Shown here piece after piece: positions 7,865 through 14,310 of a stretch of 23,758 bases of DNA; position 1 is the first letter of the stretch; each line of letters starts with the position of its first letter. The notes under the pieces are model-generated. The model saw only the letters and a list, made by a program, of their open reading frames with translations, was not told where the DNA came from and did not search any database. The DNA is taken from contig JANMXI010000281.1 of the NCBI GenBank assembly GCA_031394735.1, positions 1 to 23,758 of the forward strand. The letters are read 5' to 3'. The position numbers and the translations under genes were made by a program. This DNA comes from TMP-86 sp031394735. GTDB taxonomy: Bacteria > Pseudomonadota > Gammaproteobacteria > Steroidobacterales > Steroidobacteraceae.

Positions 7865-9106
7865 CTAGCCAAAGCGATTCAAGTCCAATGCATCTAAAAA
7901 CGACGCCCGCTTGTCCGATGCGATGAGATCGGCCAGCACCCGGGCGGTCGTGGGGCCCAACGTCAGACCCAAATGTTGATGCCCAAGGGCATAAAACAGG
8001 CCTGGGTGGGCCTGGCTTGCGCCAATCGCCGGCAGGTAGTCAGGCAGCGTCGGTCGCTCACCCATCCACGTTTGAGGTTGGTCGGAGGGCAAATAAATGC
8101 CCGATTCCTTCAGATGCTGCGCAAGCTTGGTCCATTTCGATGCCGTCGGAGTCGATCCCGGCGCCGCAAACTCGACGAAACTCGTGCAACGAAATCCAAA
8201 GGACATCGGCGTGAGAACTGCGGAACGCTCTCGAAGCATCAAGGGCCGTTGCAGACCCGCGACCTGACGGGAGAAACTCAAATGGTAACCACGCTCGGCG
8301 ATCAAAGGAACGCGCAGGCCCAGCGGCGCCAACAGTCGGGCGCTGCGCGAGCCACCCGCGATGACAACGCGCCGCGCGTGTACGTCTGCACCACGTGTCT
8401 TCAAGACAAAGCCGCCGCGATCCGGCGCGATGCACCGGATGTCGGAATGCACAAAGCGCCCCCCTTTGGCGCAAAAATCCTCGTACAACGCCTCGACGAT
8501 TCCCAGCGGCGTCTTGACGTAGCCGGTGTCCAGATAACGCACGCCATCGACGGCGCGCGGCGCCAGCGTGCGCAGCACCTGCAACTCGTCGGGCTGCAGG
8601 TCGCGCCAGTTCACGCCGTCGGCGCGCTGCGCCAGCAGCGCTGCCTGCGCACCGCTGCGCGCTGCCGCGGATTCGAAGATCTCGTCGTGACCCAGAAATT
8701 GCGTCAACGCGCCCACGGCCGGGCACGCAACGCTCAATTCGCGCCAGTCCACCACGGTGTTGGACTGCAAGGCGAGAAACGTACGATGGTTGGCGGCGTA
8801 ATGCCGCGAGCTGCAATTGCGCAGAAACTCGACGCTCCAGGGCAGTACCGTCGCCGCATCGCGCCAGCGCAGGCTGGCGACGCCACGGCCCAGCAGCAGT
8901 GCCGGCACCTCGCGCCAGGCACCCGGGTGCGCCAGTGGCGTCAACTGTTCGACGGCAATGTGTCCCGCATTGCCGAAGGAAGCGCCGTGCCCTGGGAGAC
9001 CGCTATCCACCAGCAGGCACTGAACGCCGCGCAATTGCAATTCGCGGGCCAGAGCGGTGCCGATGATGCCGGCACCGACGACGGCCAGTTCAGCCGGCGA
9101 TGCCAT
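7865..9106 (-). CDS. FAD-dependent D-amino acid dehydrogenase, DadA-like (possible D-hydroxyproline dehydrogenase)
   Basis: A 413-residue oxidoreductase of the DAO/DadA superfamily. The N-terminal FAD-binding GAGIIG is at 11-16, followed by an acidic/serine region and GNAGHIAVEQLTP, typical of DadA proteins. A C-terminal GHQHLGLTLGPTTARVLADLI closes the FAD site. Such enzymes oxidise D-amino acids to imino acids and pass electrons to the respiratory chain. The open frame continues upstream to 9484, but that part is a high-GC shadow of the epimerase gene. The ATG at 9106 gives the correct family N-terminus and has GGAGG 12 bases upstream. The start overlaps the end of the epimerase gene by 17 bases, and sdaA follows after nine. 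Pairing with a proline racemase-type epimerase suggests cis-4-hydroxy-D-proline as substrate, but D-proline or another D-amino acid is equally compatible with the sequence. Confidence 0.88.
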   Translation of the reverse strand: MASPAELAVVGAGIIGTALARELQLRGVQCLLVDSGLPGHGASFGNAGHIAVEQLTPLAHPGAWREVPALLLGRGVASLRWRDAATVLPWSVEFLRNCSSRHYAANHRTFLALQSNTVVDWRELSVACPAVGALTQFLGHDEIFESAAARSGAQAALLAQRADGVNWRDLQPDELQVLRTLAPRAVDGVRYLDTGYVKTPLGIVEALYEDFCAKGGRFVHSDIRCIAPDRGGFVLKTRGADVHARRVVIAGGSRSARLLAPLGLRVPLIAERGYHLSFSRQVAGLQRPLMLRERSAVLTPMSFGFRCTSFVEFAAPGSTPTASKWTKLAQHLKESGIYLPSDQPQTWMGERPTLPDYLPAIGASQAHPGLFYALGHQHLGLTLGPTTARVLADLIASDKRASFLDALDLNRFG

Positions 9107-10094
9107 GGACGAACGGATCCTCCGGGTCCAACAGCAGTGTGGACTCGCCGGTGATGTAGGCGCGGCCGGTGATGGCGGGCTGGATGCGGGCGCCGCCGCG
9201 ATCGCCGCTGCGTTCATAGCCTGCCGTGAAGACACTGCCGATGATGCTTTCCTGGCGCCAGGTCTCGCCGGGTTCGAGCAGCCCGTCACTGGCCAGGCAG
9301 GCAACCTTGGCGCTGGTGCCGGTACCGCAGGGCGAGCGATCGTAGGCGCCGCCGGGACACAACACGAAATTGCGGCTGTCGGCGGCGGTGCTGGGTCCGC
9401 ACAGCTCGACGTGATCGATGAGCCCGCCATCGGCGCCGCCGATGCCGGACAAGTGCAGGGCCTGCGCGATCGCCTGTGACGCAAGCAGCAATTGCGGGAT
9501 GTTCTCTCGCGTCAACGTCAGACCATGATCTTCACAGATGAAGAACCAATTGCCGCCCCAAGCAATGTCGCCATGAACAAGCCCAAGTCCGGGCACGTCG
9601 ACTGCGCGCTGTCGCTCGTGGCGGTACGACGGGACGTTGTAGACGGTGACTTCGCCGCTAGCGTGCAATCGGACGCGCACCGGGCCGACGGGTGTGTCGA
9701 GCAGGTGATCGCCGGGAGGAATCCGGTTCAGATGCGCAAGCGTGGCGATGAGTCCGATGGTGCCGTGGCCACACATCCCCAAGAACCCGACATTGTTGAA
9801 GTAAATGACGCCCGCCGCGGCGCCGGCCGACGTGGCGGGTGTCAGCAAGCCACCGACCAGGACATCCGAGCCGCGAGGTTCGTTGATGACGGCGGAGCGG
9901 AAGTAGTCATGCAATTCACGGAACTGCCGAAGTTGTTCGCTCATGCTGCCGGTCAACGCCGGCGCTCCGTCGATGACGATGCGCGTCGGTTCGCCGCCCG
10001 TGTGCGAATCCACGATCCGCACGCGCTGGTAGCGCTTATCGCTCAGCGTGCGAGTAGTGACGGCGGGACCTTCGTCAGCCCAACTTTGTTTCAT
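9090..10094 (-). CDS. Proline racemase family protein, probable 4-hydroxyproline 2-epimerase
   Basis: A 334-residue cofactor-independent epimerase. Both catalytic cysteines are present: Cys108 in FLGMCGHGTIG and Cys256 in DRSPCGTGTSAK. The 148-residue spacing equals what I recall for bacterial hydroxyproline epimerases (Cys88/Cys236) and is shorter than in the trypanosome proline racemase. A Thr in place of the first or second Cys would have indicated a 3-hydroxyproline dehydratase; that is not the case. It would interconvert trans-4-hydroxy-L-proline and cis-4-hydroxy-D-proline. ATG at 10094 is chosen. The protein then has about 20 residues before the usual family start at VRIVDSHTGGEPTR, and no clear ribosome-binding site is seen. 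The frame extends to 10187, but that would overlap the divergent RidA gene. First gene of a three-gene operon with the FAD dehydrogenase and sdaA. Confidence 0.88.
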   Translation of the reverse strand: MKQSWADEGPAVTTRTLSDKRYQRVRIVDSHTGGEPTRIVIDGAPALTGSMSEQLRQFRELHDYFRSAVINEPRGSDVLVGGLLTPATSAGAAAGVIYFNNVGFLGMCGHGTIGLIATLAHLNRIPPGDHLLDTPVGPVRVRLHASGEVTVYNVPSYRHERQRAVDVPGLGLVHGDIAWGGNWFFICEDHGLTLTRENIPQLLLASQAIAQALHLSGIGGADGGLIDHVELCGPSTAADSRNFVLCPGGAYDRSPCGTGTSAKVACLASDGLLEPGETWRQESIIGSVFTAGYERSGDRGGARIQPAITGRAYITGESTLLLDPEDPFVHGIAG

Positions 10095-10152
10095 GAGCCA
10101 TTTTGTTCGCAGTATCATCGCAGGGTCAATCGCTATGAACAGGATCAAGGCA
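10095..10152. promoter_or_regulatory. Divergent control region between epimerase operon and ridA-like gene
   Basis: The 58 bases must carry both promoters unless transcription starts inside the neighbouring genes. On the plus strand TATCAT matches five of six -10 positions, but no good -35 is correctly spaced. On the minus strand TTGACC matches five of six -35 positions, but no good -10 follows. No clear operator palindrome is seen. Confidence 0.3.
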
Positions 10153-10497
10153 ATGAACATCGAACGCATCGGCAGTGGACCGCGCATGAGTCAGGCGGTC
10201 AAGGCTGGGTCCCTCGTCTTTCTGGCCGGGCAGGTGGCCGATCATCCAGGCACTGTCGGCGAACAGACCGAGGCCATTCTGGCCAAGATCGATGCGCTGC
10301 TGGCCAAGGCAGGCGCCGACAAGACCCGCATCCTGAGCGCCAATATCTGGCTCGCCGACATCAATACGTTTGCGCAGATGAATGCCGTCTGGGACAAATG
10401 GGTGCCGGCCGGTCATACGCCTGCTCGGGCCACGGTCGAGGCACGGCTGGCCGGTCCGGAATTCAAGATCGAGATCGCGGTCGTCGCGGCGGTTTGA
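10153..10497 (+). CDS. RidA/YjgF/YER057c/UK114-family protein (YoaB-like group)
   Basis: A 114-residue small cytoplasmic protein. RidA proteins hydrolyse reactive enamine and imine intermediates, such as 2-aminoacrylate and imines formed by D-amino acid oxidation, to keto acids and ammonia. The family core reads VFLAGQVADHPG, QTEAILAKIDALLAKAGADKTRIL and PAGHTPARATVEARLAGPEFKIEIAVVA, where the Arg of PARATVEA is the carboxylate-binding Arg of the family. The RMSQAV opening and the lack of an Asn-rich site segment resemble the YoaB/YjgH-type subgroup rather than archetypal RidA. ATG at 10153 has AGGA eight bases upstream. An in-frame ATG at 10135 is a possible alternative. It is divergent from the epimerase-dehydrogenase-sdaA operon, whose enzymes make just such intermediates, so a role in clearing them is plausible. 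It is convergent with the NlpC/P60 gene. Confidence 0.9.
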   Translation: MNIERIGSGPRMSQAVKAGSLVFLAGQVADHPGTVGEQTEAILAKIDALLAKAGADKTRILSANIWLADINTFAQMNAVWDKWVPAGHTPARATVEARLAGPEFKIEIAVVAAV

Positions 10498-10528
10498 CGC
10501 TTGCGCTGCGATCGATGCGTGCCGCGGT

Positions 10529-10990
10529 CTACGGGGTGATGCGCCGCGCCGCGAAGAACCCTTGCGCGTACGGCGCAGCGTCCAGCCTGTCAATGCGGAC
10601 TCGACCCCCGGAAGAGGGCGCGTGAACAAACTGACCCGGCGCCGTGAGGATGCCCACGTGCAGTTCCTTCTTGAAATGCAGGAACACGAGATCGCCGGGT
10701 ACGACCTGCGTCTTGCGCACCGCTACGCCGGCCCTTAGCTGCTCGTGTGCGGTACGTGGCACGAGGAGGGCCGCGTGCTTCGCGGCATAGGCCACCAAGC
10801 CGCTGCAATCGAAGCCGCCCGGCGCAGCCCCGCCGAATCGGTACGGCTGGCCTTGCATGCTCAGTGCGGCGTCGACGAAAGCGCGGGCGATAATGTCGCC
10901 GGGGGGCGGTGCCGGCGCTGTGGGCTGCGACGCGCAACCCAGGATCTGCACCGCGCAAACGGTCAGCGCGAGGACAATCCTGTATCTCAA
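10529..10990 (-). CDS. NlpC/P60-family lipoprotein, putative cell-wall peptidase
   Basis: A 153-residue exported protein. Residues 2-18 form a hydrophobic signal segment ending in QILG-Cys19, a plausible lipobox; the -2 Leu is less usual. A short Pro-rich linker follows, then the papain-like NlpC/P60 domain with Cys62 in FDCSGLV, His111 in LHVGIL and His123 in FVHAPS. These enzymes cut the gamma-D-Glu-diaminopimelate bond of peptidoglycan stem peptides. The domain is nearly minimal and has no SH3 or LysM targeting module. The start is TTG at 10990, overlapping the ppgK stop as TTGA, so translation is probably coupled to ppgK. Starts further upstream would place the signal peptide inside the chain. 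The pairing with a sugar kinase is unexpected. A role in recycling or hydrolysing wall material follows from the family only. Confidence 0.85.
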   Translation of the reverse strand: MRYRIVLALTVCAVQILGCASQPTAPAPPPGDIIARAFVDAALSMQGQPYRFGGAAPGGFDCSGLVAYAAKHAALLVPRTAHEQLRAGVAVRKTQVVPGDLVFLHFKKELHVGILTAPGQFVHAPSSGGRVRIDRLDAAPYAQGFFAARRITP

Positions 10991-11742
10991 CGAGGCCCGG
11001 TCGCCGCCGTCGCCAACGCTGCGCCGACGATGCCCGCGTCCGCCCGTAGTTTGCCGATGCGCAGCGGCGCGCGGCATACCAGCTTGTCCAAGAACTGCGG
11101 TGCATCGTCGGTGATGCCGCCACACAGAACGATCAGTTCAGGCCACAGCAGTGCCTGATACTCCTGCAGCACCCGACTCAAACCGGCGGACCACTGGTCC
11201 CAACTGAGATTGCTTTCCGTTCGGACCCTACCGGCCGCGCGCTGTTCGGCTTCCTGACCATCGACCTGCAGATGGCCGAGTTCCGAATTGCCGATCAAAT
11301 GGCTGTCGAGGAACAACGCGCTGCCGATGCCTGTTCCCAAGGTGAGGACCAGCACCAATCCCTTGATGTCCCGCGCTGCCCCGCACTTGACCTCCGCCAA
11401 CCCGGCGGCATCGGCGTCGTTGATTGCAGTCACCTGGCGCGCCAGCCGCTTCTGCGCCAATGAGGTCAACGGCTGCCCGATCCAATCCTTGTTGATATTG
11501 GCGGCGGTTTCGACGATCCCGGCGCGAATGACGCTGGGAAATGCGATGCCAACGCTCAAACCAGGATCGAACTCCGACACCACCGTGGCGATGGATTCCA
11601 ACATGGCCGCAACCGGACCGTGTGCAGGGGTCGGAACGCTGCGTCGCGCTACTGTAAAGTCACCGCTGCTTAAATCCACGACGGCGCTCTTGATTGAAGA
11701 GCCGCCTACATCCACGCCAACCGCGAGCGCATTCTGATTCAC
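10987..11742 (-). CDS. ppgK: Polyphosphate glucokinase (ROK family)
   Basis: A 251-residue cytoplasmic kinase that phosphorylates glucose to glucose-6-phosphate with inorganic polyphosphate, and in some members also ATP. The N-terminal phosphate motif GVDVGGSSIKSAVVD is at 9-23. The catalytic base is Asp109 in INDADAAGLAE. TLGTGIGSALF (about 134-144), followed by NSELGHL, is the arrangement typical of polyphosphate glucokinases. The cysteine zinc motif of ordinary ROK kinases and repressors is absent, as expected for PpgK. The start is GTG at 11742, with AAGGTGG seven bases upstream. The gene is divergent from glgP. Free glucose released by GlgX and MalQ would be its natural substrate. An ATP-only glucokinase is the main alternative and cannot be excluded from sequence alone. 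The NlpC/P60 gene follows with a four-base overlap. Confidence 0.88.
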   Translation of the reverse strand: MNQNALAVGVDVGGSSIKSAVVDLSSGDFTVARRSVPTPAHGPVAAMLESIATVVSEFDPGLSVGIAFPSVIRAGIVETAANINKDWIGQPLTSLAQKRLARQVTAINDADAAGLAEVKCGAARDIKGLVLVLTLGTGIGSALFLDSHLIGNSELGHLQVDGQEAEQRAAGRVRTESNLSWDQWSAGLSRVLQEYQALLWPELIVLCGGITDDAPQFLDKLVCRAPLRIGKLRADAGIVGAALATAATGPR

Positions 11743-11829
11743 GGATGTTCCACCTTGCTGTTGCCTTAAGATCGCTATGATACCGTTAAACTACTTTGGG
11801 CAATCGACGATGGACCCGACCAAGAGAAT
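11743..11829. promoter_or_regulatory. Divergent promoter region between ppgK and glgP
   Basis: These 87 AT-richer bases should start both the glycogen operon and ppgK-nlpC. On the plus strand TATGAT matches five of six -10 positions, but the nearest TTG-type -35 (TTGCTG) is only 15 bases away. On the minus strand TATCAT, the near-complement of the same spot, also matches five of six, with TTGCCC 15 bases upstream. The two -10 candidates overlap, which would make the promoters compete. No clear operator is seen. Confidence 0.4.
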
Positions 11830-14310
11830 ATGAACTCGACCGTGACTCAAACCGCCTCCCGGCGGCGCATCGCTATGCAACCCGGCATGCTGCGTGCTGC
11901 CCTCCTCGATCGACTGACACGCGCGCTCGGCAAGGACCAGGAAACCGCGACTTTGCGGGACTATTACGATGCATTGTCGCTGGCCGTTCGCGAGGAATTG
12001 ACCTTGCGCTGGCTGGCCACGCAGCAGCGGGTGGCACGTGCGCGGGTGAAGCGGGTTTGCTATCTTTCGGTGGAGTATCTGCCGGGACGTTCGCTGCTCA
12101 ATGCGCTGTCGAGTCTGGAGGGAGACTTCGTGCAGGAAGCGCGCGAGGTGCTGTGCGAAATGGGCAAGGAACTGGATGATGTCGTGTCACAGGAGGTGGA
12201 TCCGGGTCTGGGCAATGGCGGGTTGGGACGGCTCGCGGCCTGCTTCCTGGATTCGCTCGCGACGCTGCAATATCCGGCGGTTGGATATGGCATTCGTTAC
12301 GACTACGGCATTTTCACGCAGGTCATCGATGCCGAGGGAGGCCAGCGCGAGGTGGCGAGCAGCTGGCTGAGTCTGCGCAATGTCTGGGAGACTCCGCGCG
12401 GCAATGTGCGCTACACCGTGCGATTCGGCGGTCGCAGCGTACCCAGTGCGGGTGACGATGCGCGTCTGCCGCATAGCTGGGTCGAGACGAGAAATATCAA
12501 CGCCATCGGGTTCGACCAGTTGATTCCGGGAAACCGCGGACCGACGGTGAATCACCTGCGTCTGTGGTCGGGGCGCGGGATCACGCCGTTTCATATCGAA
12601 GCCTTCAACGCCGGCGACTATGCGGCCGCGGTGCAGGAGCAGATCGATGCCAAAAATCTGTCGCGAGTGCTATACCCCGACGATTCCACGCCGCAGGGGC
12701 GTGAGCTGCGTTTCAAACAACAATATTTTTTCGTCAGCGCCAGCCTGCAGGACATATTGGCGACCCATATGAACGAGGGGCACACCGTACGGACACTGCC
12801 CGACTCGGTCGCGCTGCAGCTCAACGACACGCACCCGACGGTGGCCATTCCTGAGCTGATGCGTCTGCTGATCGATGAGCACGAAATCGGCTGGGACGAC
12901 GCCTGGCAGATGACGCGCAAGATCTTTTCTTATACGAATCACACGCTGTTACCGGAGGCGCTGGAGACCTGGTCCGTCAGCTTCTACGAGCGCCTGTTGC
13001 CGCGGCATCTGCAGATCATCTACCTCATCAACAAGGAGTTCCTGGCGCAGGTGGCGCTGAAGTATCCGGGCGATCCCGCTCGGCAGCAGGCCACGTCGAT
13101 CATTGCCGAGGGTCACGACCGCCGCGTCCGCATGTCGCATCTGGCGGTGATCGGCAGCCATTGCGTCAATGGCGTCGCCAAGCTGCATTCGGATCTGATG
13201 TGCAAGACCATTTTTGCGCCGTTCGCCGAGATGTTTCCGGAGCGGTTCACGAATGTGACCAACGGCATCGCTTCCCGCCGTTGGCTGAAACAATCCAACA
13301 CCGGGCTGTCGGCGCTGTTGAGCGAACATCTGGGGTCGGCGTGGGAAAATGACCTGGAGGAAATCGAACGGCTGAGCGGTGCTGCCGAGGATCCGGAATT
13401 CAGACGCCGGTTCAGGCTCATCAAGCATTTCAACAAGCAGCGACTGGCGGATGAAATCCTGCGTCGTGCCGGCATTACGGTCGACGTGGAGTCGCTGTTC
13501 GACGTTCAGGTCAAGCGCATTCACGAGTACAAGCGTCAGCTGCTCAATCTGCTGTACGTGGTGTCACGCTACAACCGCATACGCGACAATCCGAGTCTGG
13601 ACATCGTGCCGCGCACCGTCATTTTCGCCGGCAAGGCAGCGCCGGGTTACGCGATGGCCAAGGCCGTGATCCGTCTGATCAACAATGTGGCGACGGTCAT
13701 CGACAAGGATCCGTTGGTTCGCAGCAAATTGCGGCTGGTGTTTTTGCCCGACTATGACGTGTCGCTGGCGCAGAGGATCATGCCGGCGGCGAATCTGTCC
13801 GAACAGATTTCCACTGCCGGCATGGAAGCGTCGGGCACGGGCAACATGAAGCTTGCGCTCAATGGCGCCTTGACCATCGGCACCCTGGACGGAGCGAACA
13901 TCGAAATCCGCGACCGGGTCGGCGCCGACAACATCTTCATTTTCGGACTTAACGCCACCGAGGTGGTGGCGCTGCGTACGCGCGGTTACGTTCCCAACGA
14001 CTTCATTGCCGCGGATTCAGAATTGAAACGTGCATTGGAGTTGATTTCATCCGGACATTTCTCAGGTTGTCGTGTCGACGAGGCCCGCGGCATCGTCGAT
14101 CGTTTGCGATCTGACGGTGAGCAGTTCATGGTGTGCGCCGACTATGCGGCGTATGCGGCCGCACAGGACAATGTGGACACCTTGTTCCGGCAGACCGATG
14201 AGTGGAGTCGCAGGGCGGTCATCAATTGCCTGTCGATGGGAAGTTTTTCCAGTGATCGCAGCATTCGTGAGTATGCGGATCGAATCTGGGCCATCCGGCC
14301 GGTCATCTGA
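11830..14310 (+). CDS. glgP: Glycogen/alpha-glucan phosphorylase
   Basis: An 826-residue PLP enzyme (GT35) that removes glucose-1-phosphate from the non-reducing ends of alpha-1,4-glucans. Family landmarks in order are NGGLGRLAACFLDSL (about 134-148), YDYGIFTQ, QLNDTHPTVAIPELMRLLID, VKRIHEYKRQLLN, and the PLP-lysine motif EASGTGNMKLALNGALTIGTLDGAN with Lys674. Length matches bacterial GlgP/MalP (about 790-840). ATG at 11830 has AAGAG three bases upstream. It is the first gene of glgP-glgB-glgX-malQ, and its TGA stop shares one base with the glgB ATG. MalP is a near relative. The neighbouring glgB and glgX favour glycogen rather than imported maltodextrin as the substrate, though malQ in the same operon blurs the distinction. 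Confidence 0.97.
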   Translation: MNSTVTQTASRRRIAMQPGMLRAALLDRLTRALGKDQETATLRDYYDALSLAVREELTLRWLATQQRVARARVKRVCYLSVEYLPGRSLLNALSSLEGDFVQEAREVLCEMGKELDDVVSQEVDPGLGNGGLGRLAACFLDSLATLQYPAVGYGIRYDYGIFTQVIDAEGGQREVASSWLSLRNVWETPRGNVRYTVRFGGRSVPSAGDDARLPHSWVETRNINAIGFDQLIPGNRGPTVNHLRLWSGRGITPFHIEAFNAGDYAAAVQEQIDAKNLSRVLYPDDSTPQGRELRFKQQYFFVSASLQDILATHMNEGHTVRTLPDSVALQLNDTHPTVAIPELMRLLIDEHEIGWDDAWQMTRKIFSYTNHTLLPEALETWSVSFYERLLPRHLQIIYLINKEFLAQVALKYPGDPARQQATSIIAEGHDRRVRMSHLAVIGSHCVNGVAKLHSDLMCKTIFAPFAEMFPERFTNVTNGIASRRWLKQSNTGLSALLSEHLGSAWENDLEEIERLSGAAEDPEFRRRFRLIKHFNKQRLADEILRRAGITVDVESLFDVQVKRIHEYKRQLLNLLYVVSRYNRIRDNPSLDIVPRTVIFAGKAAPGYAMAKAVIRLINNVATVIDKDPLVRSKLRLVFLPDYDVSLAQRIMPAANLSEQISTAGMEASGTGNMKLALNGALTIGTLDGANIEIRDRVGADNIFIFGLNATEVVALRTRGYVPNDFIAADSELKRALELISSGHFSGCRVDEARGIVDRLRSDGEQFMVCADYAAYAAAQDNVDTLFRQTDEWSRRAVINCLSMGSFSSDRSIREYADRIWAIRPVI

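Noticed and set aside
7973..9154. 393-codon plus-strand open frame opposite the FAD dehydrogenase
   Set aside because: Shadow of a conserved gene, rich in Arg, Gln and His, with no family resemblance.
9107..9484. N-terminal extension of the FAD dehydrogenase frame
   Set aside because: The 126 extra residues are Ala/Pro/Arg shadow sequence of the epimerase gene, and the FAD-binding motif should be near the N-terminus, as it is from 9106.
9492..10625. 377-codon plus-strand open frame running through the epimerase, ridA-like and NlpC/P60 genes
   Set aside because: It crosses three recognised genes out of frame; its sequence is low-complexity Arg/Gly rich.
10991..11125. Longer NlpC/P60 start inside ppgK
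   Set aside because: It would bury the signal peptide behind 45 Arg-rich residues read from ppgK in another frame.
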